Source of the DNA: Paraburkholderia guartelaensis
GTDB lineage: Bacteria > Pseudomonadota > Gammaproteobacteria > Burkholderiales > Burkholderiaceae
Direction: 5' to 3'
Assembly (NCBI RefSeq): GCF_004353905.1
Contig: NZ_SMOD01000041.1
Span: 1-64,000, forward strand
DNA length: 64,000 nt
Of this stretch, positions 1 through 9,053 are shown one piece after another (the stretch's first letter is position 1; each line of letters opens with the position of its first letter). Position numbers and translations under genes: made by a program. Below the pieces are notes generated by a model. It was given only the letters and a program-made list of their open reading frames with translations. It did not search any database and was not told the origin of the DNA.

Positions 1-231
1 CACGCGATTGAGATAGCCGTAGATGTAGATCTTGAGTAGCACTGCCGGGTGGTAAGACGGCCGGCCTGTGGTCGCAGGCGTGGCCCCTTCAAATCCCAAA
101 GAAGCCAGATCGAGTTCTTCAACGAATGCGTCGACGATTCTGACCGGATTGTCTTCTGCGATGAAGTCCTCGAGACATTCCGGCAGCAGCGTCGCCTGAT
201 TGCGGTCCGCACCTTCGACAAATCGCCCCAT
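1..231 (-). CDS. IS1182-like transposase, N-terminal part (runs off the left edge)
   Basis: Read on the minus strand, an ATG at 231 opens a frame of 77 codons that continues past the window edge. It starts MGRFVEGADRNQATLLPE and contains TGRPSYHP followed by LLKIYIYGYLNR, the N-terminal signature of IS1182-type DDE transposases (DUF772 domain). Only the N-terminal domain is inside the window; the DDE catalytic residues would lie to the left. No frame damage is seen in this part, so the element may be intact beyond the edge. The plus-strand open frame over the same bases is a shadow. Confidence 0.85.
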   Translation of the reverse strand, partial: MGRFVEGADRNQATLLPECLEDFIAEDNPVRIVDAFVEELDLASLGFEGATPATTGRPSYHPAVLLKIYIYGYLNRV

Positions 232-296
232 CTTCGCCTCTCGCAACAACGGGTTGATTCAGTCTAGGCGATCGATGCGTTTTTACACAGCCTCGG
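1..296 (-). mobile_element. Right-hand end of an IS1182-like insertion sequence
   Basis: The transposase gene reads leftward and its 5' flank is short. About 50 to 65 bases upstream of the start, at 277-294, the minus strand reads GGCTGTGTAAAAACGC, which resembles the terminal inverted repeat of many IS1182-type elements. I therefore place the element end near 291-296. The exact boundary and target duplication cannot be confirmed because the other end is outside the window. Confidence 0.5.
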
Positions 297-334
297 CCAT
301 GAAGAGTCCTTCGTTGTTGTCGTTGACCTGACGC

Positions 335-673
335 TCAGGTGTCGGCTTCGATCAGTTTCCGGCCGTTCGCAGACGCCTCACCATACTGTCGCGTCCGCCA
401 GTGCTGATACTCAGGGGTTGCGGTTGATAAGGCAGTTTGAGTTACTTTCCTGTCGTCCGGACCTTCGACGTCGCGAATGACAGGTTTCACAACGAGTAGA
501 GCGTACCTAGACCACATCAGTCGGTCCGCACTTGCCCGGCTCTCCGCCTCAAATTCAACGCCAAACGGTTGTCGAACAGCGAGTTCCAGCGGTTCAGCGG
601 TGTGACCGGCCGTAGATGGGAACGCAAGGGGCAGCCCTATCGTCGATTGCCCCCCGTAGTCACCCGATTCCAT
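335..673 (-). CDS. Hypothetical protein (112 aa), doubtful
   Basis: This open frame lies between the insertion sequence and the DUF2950 gene. The start at 673 gives a protein beginning MESGDYGG, without a recognised domain, signal peptide or membrane segment. The composition is ordinary and the stop TGA is at 335-337. No clear ribosome-binding site was found. It could be the remains of a gene disturbed by the neighbouring insertion or a chance frame. If it is not real, 297-696 holds no recognisable gene. Confidence 0.25.
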   Translation of the reverse strand: MESGDYGGQSTIGLPLAFPSTAGHTAEPLELAVRQPFGVEFEAESRASADRLMWSRYALLVVKPVIRDVEGPDDRKVTQTALSTATPEYQHWRTRQYGEASANGRKLIEADT

Positions 674-696
674 GACGTACTTTGCAGATGGCCGCC

Positions 697-1626
697 TCAT
701 TCGCTATCGCGATCGGGAACCTTGCTCCAGCCCGGCCCCGGGTCGAACCATTTCGTGGCTTGCGCTTTCGCTGCGCTCTCTGGCCCGAGATCGCGCTCAT
801 AGACCTCGCCGGAATGGCTCACCATGAACGTCTTGATCCCCGTCTCGCCGTACTTCACCGGCCAGGCGATGACCGCGAAGCCTCCAAACAGCTTGCCCTT
901 CACGACGTAGTTATAGGCGCCACCGGGTGCGTTGGGCCCCTGGGACTCCAGCAGCTTGAAGTGGTACCCGTAGTAGCCGGCGTTCTGCGCATTGCGCGAA
1001 CTCGCATCGACGAAGGCCGCGCCAAGCGGACTTGGCGTGTCATCCGGCCCGGTTGGCCAGTACAGTCCGTCGTGCTTGCCTGGGGAGCTCACCATCTTTG
1101 AGGCGTAGGCGAGCACACCAACACCGCCGTGATTGGTCTGCGCGTATTCGCGTTGTGCGTCAAAGATCGCCATCATCGTCTGGATGACGGCCAGCTCGTT
1201 GCGGCCAATGCGCCGCAAGCGCACATCTTCGGCGCCCGCCCGCGTATCGAAATGCCATCCCTGGTCATGCTTGACGAGCGGGACCGGGAACGTCCAGCCG
1301 TTGTCGCCCACGACGATGTGCGCCTGCCCGGCCTCCCCTGGCTCGATGGTGTGGGACTTTGCCCACTCGGCGATGAAGGTATCCCTGACCGGGGCGCCGA
1401 CGGGCGGGATCAGCTCCCGAAAGTCGTTGCCGAAAATCGTGCGTAACTGGTCCTCCCGATCCTTGATGACGGCGTCGCCAAAGGCGTTCATCGCAGCCTC
1501 CGGTGAACTGAAGTTCTTCTGTGCGTGCGCCGCGGGCACCGTCGCGACCGACAGCACAACCGCCGCCGCAAGGTTCGCGAACGTCAGCGTCAGCAACTTT
1601 TGCACACCTCGTGGATGAACGTTCAT
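697..1626 (-). CDS. DUF2950 family secreted protein
   Basis: 309 residues. The N-terminus (LAAAVVLSVATVPAAHAQ) is a Sec signal peptide with an AHA-Q cleavage site, so the mature protein is periplasmic or outer-membrane associated. The rest matches DUF2950: FSSPEAAMNAFGDA near residue 40, then a GWTFPVPLVK segment, a GLYWP segment and a C-terminal part with GGFAVIAWPVKYGETGIKTF. The function of the family is unknown. I chose the ATG at 1626 because it is preceded by GGGAG and gives a signal peptide; the longer upstream frame only re-reads the neighbour's 3' end. It follows the DUF3300 gene by 10 bases, so the two are one operon, an arrangement commonly seen for these families. Confidence 0.9.
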   Translation of the reverse strand: MNVHPRGVQKLLTLTFANLAAAVVLSVATVPAAHAQKNFSSPEAAMNAFGDAVIKDREDQLRTIFGNDFRELIPPVGAPVRDTFIAEWAKSHTIEPGEAGQAHIVVGDNGWTFPVPLVKHDQGWHFDTRAGAEDVRLRRIGRNELAVIQTMMAIFDAQREYAQTNHGGVGVLAYASKMVSSPGKHDGLYWPTGPDDTPSPLGAAFVDASSRNAQNAGYYGYHFKLLESQGPNAPGGAYNYVVKGKLFGGFAVIAWPVKYGETGIKTFMVSHSGEVYERDLGPESAAKAQATKWFDPGPGWSKVPDRDSE

Positions 1627-1636
1627 GGTCCACTCC

Positions 1637-2980
1637 CTAGCGCCTGCCACCGCGTCCACCGCCGCCGCGCATGCCGCCGCCCGCTGGCCGGTTGAAGCCG
1701 GAACCCTGCATGCTTCGGCTGCCCCTGTCGAAGTTGCGCTGCGAAGCGCTGCCACTCCCCCCGACGCCGGAAAACGCGCCGTCGCGCCCGCCGCCATATC
1801 CCCCGCCATAGCTCCCCCGACTACCATTACCTACGCGGTTCATATTGCCGGGGGAGCTGCGATCGGCTACACCGCCCCGGTCCCCCACTGACGCACGATT
1901 GCCTGCGCCGCCCCTGTCGGCGCCCGTGGCCATGCGGTTACCTGCCTCGGCACCGCGCCCGCGATACTGGGACCGCCGGTCGGCCCCGGGCGACCCGGCG
2001 AACTTGTCGCGGGTGGCGTTATCCCGGTAGGCGACGCCCTCACGATGGCCTGCATCGTGTTGCCAGCGGCCGCCTCGCTCTCCGTTCTTGAGCTTCGAAC
2101 TGTCGAAGTTACGGTCGACGTTCCTGGCCCTGTCGGAGTCGATGTTGATGTCGTCTCCGCCCCAACACGAGTTGCAGTCCGCGAAGATCGCACCGGCAGC
2201 AAGAAGGCCGACGCCAAAGGCGAGGCCCGCGCCGGGATAGTAACCGGGGTAGTAGGCGGGATACGGCGGCCAGTAGTATGGCGGATACGCCGGATAGCCC
2301 CAGCCGCCATACACGACAGCCGGGTCATAGGCTGGCACATAGATCACCTGCGGGTTAGCGGGCTCGATCTTCACGATGGTCTGCCCGCTGCCAGCAGGTG
2401 CCTGTTCGACGATCACGTTTTGCTGTTCGTTCGACTTGAGGTTGCCCGACTCCTGCGCCCGTGCCCGCAAGCGCTGCACCGCATCGAAGACGTCTTTTTG
2501 CTGCGCAAGAAAGGCGTCGCCGAGTTTCTGCGTCCAGTCGATCCTGTCGTTCATCGGCTCAAGTATCTGCGGGAACGCCACCAGCGATTTCACACTCGTA
2601 TCCCACGGCTCGTTCTGTACCGCCTTCACAGCGGCGTCGCCCTTTACATTCGCATTCGCTTTCACCCAACGCGCGGCGTGCACGATCTCCAGCGGATAGG
2701 TCGAAGCCATCAATACCTGAGCCAGCAAGGAGTCCGGGTAGAGAGCAATCGGCGCGACGAGAGCATCGATCTCCTCTGGTTTGAATGGCGCAGGGCCCGA
2801 TGACTCAGCGGCCGATGGGGCGGTGGCCGATAAGGGGGGAGCTGATGGCGCGGTGCTCAATGTCGGGGGGCCCGATGGCGGAAGCCCCGCCGACCCGTGA
2901 TCTGCACACGCCGAAATTGTCGCCAGCAAAACCAGCCACAAGAATAAGGCTCTCACCCCTCGGGTTTTCCAGTTATTCAT
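1637..2980 (-). CDS. DUF3300 family lipoprotein
   Basis: 447 residues. The N-terminus is a lipoprotein signal (hydrophobic stretch ending ISAC, residues about 12-25). After a Pro/Ser/Ala linker comes the DUF3300 domain (LVAPIALYPDSLLAQVLMA, then NPQVIYVPAYDP), followed by a Tyr/Pro-rich segment, a short hydrophobic GLAFGVGLLAAGAIFA stretch, and a long Gly/Arg/Asn-rich low-complexity tail ending GGRGGRR. The start at 2980 has AAGGAG at good spacing. The family has no established enzymatic role; the layout suggests an envelope-anchored protein. It is the first gene of a two-gene unit with the DUF2950 gene. Confidence 0.9.
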   Translation of the reverse strand: MNNWKTRGVRALFLWLVLLATISACADHGSAGLPPSGPPTLSTAPSAPPLSATAPSAAESSGPAPFKPEEIDALVAPIALYPDSLLAQVLMASTYPLEIVHAARWVKANANVKGDAAVKAVQNEPWDTSVKSLVAFPQILEPMNDRIDWTQKLGDAFLAQQKDVFDAVQRLRARAQESGNLKSNEQQNVIVEQAPAGSGQTIVKIEPANPQVIYVPAYDPAVVYGGWGYPAYPPYYWPPYPAYYPGYYPGAGLAFGVGLLAAGAIFADCNSCWGGDDINIDSDRARNVDRNFDSSKLKNGERGGRWQHDAGHREGVAYRDNATRDKFAGSPGADRRSQYRGRGAEAGNRMATGADRGGAGNRASVGDRGGVADRSSPGNMNRVGNGSRGSYGGGYGGGRDGAFSGVGGSGSASQRNFDRGSRSMQGSGFNRPAGGGMRGGGGRGGRR

Positions 2981-4248
2981 GGCCACTCCTTCCGGCGGTT
3001 TATTGACGCGGACCAGGAGATTTTCCTGACGGTCATAGAACCGTCCGTTGCTTTCGTGGTTCGGTGCCCGGATGGGTTCGGCCGGGTCTAGCAAGAGATT
3101 CGTGTGGAGTTCCCGCTGGCGCAGACCAGGTTCCGCACGTGCGAACCCTCCCCATTCGATAAGACAGCTGAACTTCGGGCTGGTCAATGAGACCTTGGTC
3201 CGACAGGTCAGGGACGTCGGGCTTCCAGGATGGCCTTCGATGAGTTCTGGCATCTTGAAGGCCGACGGCGTCCAGACACTGAGCAGCGAGGTGGCGCTGA
3301 TCGCAGCGGCCGCACCAGCCTCGTGGCGCCGAAAATTGGGGTTGACGAGACCATCAAGGCTACGGCTATCGAGCCGCGCTCCTGCCTCGCCGGGCGGGTT
3401 GGGCGTTCGTTGACCCGGGCGGCAGGCAGCACGATCGGCGAACATGCGTATTCGACCGCGCGCGTCGCCGGACTCTGAATGCCGGCGGGACGAATGCGTT
3501 GAGTGGGCTACGGCGCACGCCTATCGGATCACCGCTGCACCCTGAAAGTCACCGATGCGGTTGTTATGCGCTCTAGGTCCCCAAGGGGTCGAGCAGCGAC
3601 ATCAGCATCGCGCGGTCTTCGGCCATTATGAGTCACTTGATGGTCCGAATCCCAAGACGTTCAGGCGACGCCTGACGAACACCAAGCATCCATACACTCA
3701 GCGAACACGAATTCTTGCCTCCGCGATTCGCGGCCCGATGGTTACACGGTGCGTGCGTCATAAGGTGACGATTTCATTGACCCGGAACGTGCGACTTCAC
3801 GACGCCAAAACCCGTAGCCGGTACTGCGGAAAGCTGATCGACATCAAACGGTTGGTATGCAGAGACGCGACCATTTCGCGTGTGACTACAGCTCGTCCGA
3901 GTTCTATGTCTGCATTGGCGATGGAGTTCTGTTATGGGCTGCGGTATACAGATAGCCTATGTCGGGTTTTCCAGTACGGTATCCTCAGAGAGGCGAACCT
4001 CGTACACGGCAATTGCTGGAGACGTGCCTTGGCGCTCAATCGCAAACACGAGGCCGCACGAGAAACGGGGTGGCTGAATTACTCGGCATAGAGGTAAGGC
4101 GGTGATCGGCCGGTTTCTGCCACTCAGAGAAGATTGGCGATCGTCTGCTCGGAGACGGCCATGAGCCATCTCGCTTAAGCATCGAATACGGGCGCGTACC
4201 ATCGTCCGAGAGATGAATCGTGGTGGACGATAGTGCCCCGGATGAATA
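2981..4248. other. Gene-poor stretch upstream of the DUF3300 gene
   Basis: No frame in these 1.27 kb has a convincing combination of start, composition and family signature. From about 3480 the base composition is less GC-rich than the surroundings. A plus-strand frame at 3555-4091 and a minus-strand frame at 3957-4167 (ending SEDTVLENPT) are open but look uncharacteristic. The promoter of the DUF3300-DUF2950 unit must lie in the 2981-3200 part; I could not pick it out. Confidence 0.5.
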
Positions 4249-4590
4249 GTGAACACTGAACAGACATTCTCGATAGCCGCTGCCGAAGTAATCCGCGCGA
4301 TGCGAGAAGCAAGCGTTTATGGGCCTGCCGCTGTCAGTTCTATTGCTCGCATACCTGCCGTAAGGGAGGTGCTGGACGCCGTTTTAGACGAGCTAGGGCA
4401 TCAGGGAACACGGCACGCAACGGACTATGGGCGCGCAATGCTGGTCATTTGCGATCGTGAGACCGCGTTCGGGACCCTTCGACGCATCCGGCAACAATGG
4501 CGATTTGACGACCCCGTATCACCCTTACAGTCTTCGCCTGCAGCGCCCAACCCCAATTTCTATAAGTTAGATAATTCTCAAGATGACTAA
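4249..4590 (+). CDS. Hypothetical protein (113 aa)
   Basis: A GTG start at 4249 opens a 113-residue frame with a helix-rich central part (VREVLDAVLDELGHQG) and a charged C-terminus. No signal peptide, membrane segment or known domain was recognised. The composition is more protein-like than the other frames in the region, but no strong ribosome-binding site is visible. It stands alone between two gene-poor stretches. It may be a small cargo gene of a mobile segment or a chance frame. Confidence 0.4.
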   Translation: MNTEQTFSIAAAEVIRAMREASVYGPAAVSSIARIPAVREVLDAVLDELGHQGTRHATDYGRAMLVICDRETAFGTLRRIRQQWRFDDPVSPLQSSPAAPNPNFYKLDNSQDD

Positions 4591-5117
4591 ATTCCTCGCG
4601 ATCCACGTAACGAACCCAGATGTCGGCTAGGTGCGGCGACGCAGGCATGGTGGCCGTCCGAAACCAACTTTTAGGCAGTCGCACCTACTGGAACCGCGAT
4701 GGTCGCAGAAGGGTCGGCGACAGCCGACCACGTCGGGCAGTAAGCGGCCATGAAGCGACGGTCGCGGCGTCGCCTTGAATGACTTTAGTGGGCATTGAAC
4801 CGGACGTTGATGCCGGCAGGAAGCAAGCGGTCTGGTTCTTCCGATGCGCGCGGCGCGAGCGTATCGGACCAAGGTCCGATTGCACCGCCGGGTGACCGAC
4901 GCCGATACTGCTTGACGCACGCGTACGCCGGAAGGCGGCTCTCGCACCCATCGGAAAGCACAATGAAAGAGAGTGGTCGCGAGGTCACTGCTTTCCAGTG
5001 CTGCGGGGCAGTATTGCGCCATTCCTTGCCGCTGCGCATCGCGCGCAGGGGTCTTTTCCTCTTGCGCGCGGCCCGACACGGGAAAGGATAGGCAAGCATC
5101 AACCGATGGGGGTACGC
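4591..5117. other. Intergenic stretch upstream of the P-type ATPase gene
   Basis: No supported gene. Minus-strand frames here (for example 4785-5339) are rich in Arg/Cys and overlap the start of the ATPase gene, so I treat them as chance. The promoter of the ATPase gene should lie in this interval. I see no recognisable operator. Confidence 0.5.
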
Positions 5118-7718
5118 ATGGCTACGCTTGCCTCGCAATCCACCGATGAGCATGCACCGGCTGCGGCCGCCGCCGCTCAGGACCTCGAAAAAGCGCCGGT
5201 AGACACAGTGTTGATGGCACTCGGCGTGCAGCCCGACAAGGGATTGAGCAGCGCAGAGGCAGCCGCACGCCTCGCCAGATACGGGCCTAACGCCATCGTC
5301 GAAAAGAGCGTGAGTCTGGCGCGCAAGATTCTGCAGCATTTCACCGGCCCTATCGCCTGCATGATCGAGGCCGCGGCGCTTGTGTCAGCGGTCATCGGCC
5401 ATTGGGACGATTTTGCCATCATCACCGGGTTGCTTTTCTTCAATGCCGCGCTCGAGTTCTGGCAGGACCATAAGGCCTCCAATGCCTTGACCGCGCTGAA
5501 GAATGGACTGGCGCCCGAGGCAACGGCACTGCGCGATAGCCAGTGGCAGACCATTCAGGCGGAGACGCTCGTACCCGGTGACGTCGTCAAGGTACGCCTG
5601 GGCGTCATCGTCCCCGCCGATCTACGCTTCGTGAGCGGGGACTACGCTTCGATCGATCAGGCCGCGCTTACCGGGGAGTCCCTACCGGTTGCGAAGAAAG
5701 CAGGCGACGAGGCTTACTCGGGCAGTGTGGTCAAGCAAGGCGAAATGGAGGGCGTCGTCATTGCGACTGGGGCCAATACGTTCTTCGGTCGCACGGCCAG
5801 GCTGGTTGAAGGTGCCGGCGCAGTGAGCCACGCCCAGAAGGCGATGTTCCAGATCGGCAACTTTCTGATCGTGGTCGCGGTGACGCTCGCGCTGATCCTG
5901 GTGTCGGTCAAGGTACATCACGACATCATCGTCGCCGACGACTGGGGGTGGCAGGATGCGCTCGGCATCCTGCAGTTTGTTCTGGTCCTGCTCGTCGCAT
6001 CGATTCCCGTGGCCATGCCAGCAGTGTTTTCCATCACGATGGCCCTGGGTGCGCTTGCGCTGTCGAAAGAGAAGGCCATCGTTTCGAAACTGTCGGCCAT
6101 CGAGGAAATGGCCGGGGTCGACATCCTTTGCTCCGACAAGACGGGAACCTTGACGAAGAACCAGCTCACCGTGGGTGACCCGATTCTTTTTTCCGCGAAC
6201 AGCGCGGATGATTGCATCCTTGCGGCTGCCCTGGCGTCGAAGATCGAAGACCGCGACGCAATCGACACAGCGGTGCTCGTCGCATTGAAGGATCAGGAGA
6301 GGCTGAAAGGCTTCAGCCAGCAGAAGTATGTCCCGTTTGACCCGGTGACCAAGCGCACCGAGGCGACTGTCACGGATGCCGGTGGCAAAGCCATGGTGGT
6401 GACCAAGGGCGCACCGCAGGTCATCGTCGAGCTCGCAAAGCCGGCACCCGAGATTGCGCTGCGAGCCAGGAACACCGTGGATGAACTCGCGGCGAAAGGC
6501 TCGCGGGCTTTGGGCGTGGCGCGCTCCGAGGACGGAGGAAGCAACTGGCTCCTGCTGGGAATACTGCCGATGTCGGATCCGCCCCGCGATGATTCCAGGG
6601 CGACCATCGAGAGGGCAAACGCGAAAGGCGTGAGCGTCAAGATGATCACAGGCGACGACACGGCGATCGCGATCGAGACCGCTCGACAGCTCGGCCTCGG
6701 CACACATATCATGCCGGCCTCCGACGTCTTTCCGAAAAACATGGACCCCAACCATGTCCCGCCCGAAATCGCTGATGCGATAGAACGCGCGGACGGCTTC
6801 GCCCGCGTCTTTCCCGAGCACAAGTATGCGATCGTCAAGGCCTTGCAGGCCCGGGGACATCTGGTCGCCATGACCGGTGACGGCGTCAACGACGCGCCTG
6901 CCCTGAAGCAGGCCGATTGCGGCACCGCCGTGTCCGGCGCCACCGACGCAGCGCGCGGTGCGGCTGCGCTGGTGCTGACGGCTCCGGGCCTGTCGGTGAT
7001 CAACAACGCAATCGATGAAGCAAGGCGGATTTTTGGGCGGGTTACCAGCTACACGATCTACAGGGTGGCCCTGACGATGGACATCATGTTTCTCGTTGTG
7101 CTGTCGACGATCTTTCTCGATCTTGCACCGCTTACTGCCGTCATGATCGTGATCATGTCGCTGCTCGACGATGTGCCCATCATGACGATCGCCTACGACA
7201 ACACGCCCGTAAGCGCGAAGCCGATCCGCTGGCAAATGGGTCGACTCCTGGGCATCTCGGGTGTGCTCGGGTTGTTTTCGATTGTCGAATCGTTCGGGTT
7301 GCTGCTGGTGGGCATCCGGATCATTTCGCATTCACATTTGCAGCAGTTTTTCGGACTGTTCGACTCGCACCAGTTGCAGACCGTCATGTTCCTGCAACTC
7401 GTTGTTGGCGGACACCTGCTGCTATTCGTCACACGAACGGAACGATTCTTCCTGTTGCCGCCGTACCCGGCAGCACCCCTCGTTGTCGCGATTCTGCTGA
7501 CACAGATCGTAGCGGCGTTGATGTGCGGCTTGGGCTGGCTCATGCCCTCGATACGCTGGGGCCTGATTGGATGGGTGTGGGTCTATGACCTCGCCTGGAT
7601 GTTCGCGCTGGGAGGCGTTCGATTGCTGACCGAGCGGATCGTCGACTATCGCACCGTGCGCCAGGCGGCCAGTCTGCGCATGCTCAATCAGTCGCTACGG
7701 CACCATGCAACGTCATGA
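5118..7718 (+). CDS. Plasma-membrane-type H+-translocating P-type ATPase (P3A-like)
   Basis: 866 residues. All P-type ATPase landmarks are present: the actuator TGES loop at residues 185-188, the phosphorylation motif DKTGTLT with catalytic Asp340, a KGAPQ nucleotide-binding motif near residue 450, and the hinge TGDGVND at 586-592. Transmembrane helices lie at about 70-110, 250-310 and six more after residue 630. The overall layout and the short nucleotide-binding domain match proton-efflux ATPases rather than heavy-metal or K+ pumps; there is no CPC metal motif and no heavy-metal N-domain. The start at 5118 is preceded by GGGGGT; an in-frame ATG at 5106 is possible. It is followed by a PHA-synthase-like hydrolase and PPK2, which suggests acid or energy stress. 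Substrate is inferred from family. Confidence 0.9.
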   Translation: MATLASQSTDEHAPAAAAAAQDLEKAPVDTVLMALGVQPDKGLSSAEAAARLARYGPNAIVEKSVSLARKILQHFTGPIACMIEAAALVSAVIGHWDDFAIITGLLFFNAALEFWQDHKASNALTALKNGLAPEATALRDSQWQTIQAETLVPGDVVKVRLGVIVPADLRFVSGDYASIDQAALTGESLPVAKKAGDEAYSGSVVKQGEMEGVVIATGANTFFGRTARLVEGAGAVSHAQKAMFQIGNFLIVVAVTLALILVSVKVHHDIIVADDWGWQDALGILQFVLVLLVASIPVAMPAVFSITMALGALALSKEKAIVSKLSAIEEMAGVDILCSDKTGTLTKNQLTVGDPILFSANSADDCILAAALASKIEDRDAIDTAVLVALKDQERLKGFSQQKYVPFDPVTKRTEATVTDAGGKAMVVTKGAPQVIVELAKPAPEIALRARNTVDELAAKGSRALGVARSEDGGSNWLLLGILPMSDPPRDDSRATIERANAKGVSVKMITGDDTAIAIETARQLGLGTHIMPASDVFPKNMDPNHVPPEIADAIERADGFARVFPEHKYAIVKALQARGHLVAMTGDGVNDAPALKQADCGTAVSGATDAARGAAALVLTAPGLSVINNAIDEARRIFGRVTSYTIYRVALTMDIMFLVVLSTIFLDLAPLTAVMIVIMSLLDDVPIMTIAYDNTPVSAKPIRWQMGRLLGISGVLGLFSIVESFGLLLVGIRIISHSHLQQFFGLFDSHQLQTVMFLQLVVGGHLLLFVTRTERFFLLPPYPAAPLVVAILLTQIVAALMCGLGWLMPSIRWGLIGWVWVYDLAWMFALGGVRLLTERIVDYRTVRQAASLRMLNQSLRHHATS

Positions 7719-7814
7719 ACGGAACATCGCAAACGAACGGTGTTTCGACACACGGGCTGGCACCCGTTTGATGGTCTGCAAATTTGTGAATGAATCAAGG
7801 CAAGGAGATGAACC

Positions 7815-8947
7815 ATGTCGACGCAAAAGTCCGGCGCGGGTCAGGCGGCTTCCTCGATGAGCGTGCCGGCATTCTGGCCCGTGACGATGGCTGCAGCGCT
7901 GATGGAGCAAGCGTAGAACTGTATGCGAAAAACCTTAAGTTCGTCGCTGAGGAGATCAAGATCCACGATGAGCTGAGACCGACTCTGGCAACCCCGAACA
8001 ACGTAAGTCTGGACTTGCGCACCATGGTTCTGCGCGACTATGGAAAGCCCCGTCGTTTGCCGACCCTCGTCAACGCGCCATACGCGGGACACACGGCAAT
8101 GATCGCCGATTACCACAACGGCCAGAGCCTCGTTCAGACATTGCTCGCAAACGGCATCGAGCACGTGGCCCTGACTGACTGGAAGTCGGCCACGATGGAC
8201 ATGAAGGACCTCGAAATCGACAACTATCTCGCCGAACTGGTTGTCGCCATCGATGATCTTGGCGGGAGGGTGAATCTGGTCGGCCTGTGTCAGGGCGGCT
8301 GGACATCTGCCATGATTGCCGCGCGTTTTCCGGACAAGGTAAACGCCCTCGTGCTCGCCGGATCGCCGATCGACACCGATGCTGGCGAAGGACCGATCAA
8401 GCAGATGGTGCATGAGTCCCCCCTATCCTTTTATGAGGAACTGGTTGAACTTGGCGGGGGACTGATGAAGGGCGAGTTCATGCTGCAGGGATGGAAAAAC
8501 ATGCACCCGGCTGAACACTATGTCCAGGAGCATTTGGAGCTGTATGAACACGCTGACGATCCGGTCTATCTGGCGAAGAAGGAAACGTTTGAAAGCTGGT
8601 ACGAAAATCCGATTGATCTGCCCGGCCGCTGGTATTTGCAGGCAATCAAGCAACTGTTTCAGGAGAACCGGTTTGCCAAAGGGAAGTTCATCGGACTTGG
8701 ACGTCAGCTGGATTTGCGAAACATCACCTGCCCCGTGTACCTGCTGGCCGGCGCGAGTGACGACATTACGACGCCCGAGCCGGTCCTCAACGCGACGAAA
8801 TACATCGGCACACCGGCGGACCATATCGTTTCGCGGACGGTGCCGGGCGGACATGTCGGGCTCTTCATGGGCGCTCGCACGCTTCAGGAGGGCTGGCCGC
8901 AGATTGCTCGCTGGCTGTCTGCGCAGTCGGGCGCCCGCGCCGCCTGA
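7815..8947 (+). CDS. PHA-synthase-like alpha/beta hydrolase, frameshifted near the N-terminus
   Basis: The main frame (open from an ATG at 7790) encodes an alpha/beta hydrolase whose nucleophile elbow is GLCQGG with Cys at 8288-8290, as in class III polyhydroxyalkanoate synthases, plus Asp in GASDDITTPE and His in PGGHVGLF. The first ~40 residues of that frame are not protein-like. A different frame starting at ATG 7815, with AAGGAG nine bases upstream, gives MSTQKSGAGQAASS then PAFWPVTMAAALMEQA and stops at 7914. Joined to VELYAKNLKFVAEE of the main frame it gives a natural N-terminus. I therefore infer a deletion of one (or four) bases near 7908-7914. The enzyme may process PHA or a related thioester. 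The annotation interval uses the natural start. Confidence 0.75.
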
Positions 8948-9053
8948 GCCTCCTTTTTTCTTGCGATCCTGTGCGGTCGATTCTCGCCAAATGGGCGAAG
9001 CGCGCCCGGCAGCCACAGATATCCCAGCTTAGCAAGCTGGCATGGAGGTCACC

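Noticed and set aside
3555..4091. 178-codon plus-strand frame in the gene-poor region
   Set aside because: No ribosome-binding site, unusual composition (many Arg, Thr, Cys) and no family signature.
5682..7331. Long minus-strand frame opposite the P-type ATPase gene
   Set aside because: Antisense shadow with abnormal Arg/His/Asp composition and no signature.
7900..7916. Programmed ribosomal frameshift in the PHA-synthase-like gene
   Set aside because: No slippery heptamer or downstream pseudoknot-like hairpin is evident at the switch point; a small deletion is simpler.
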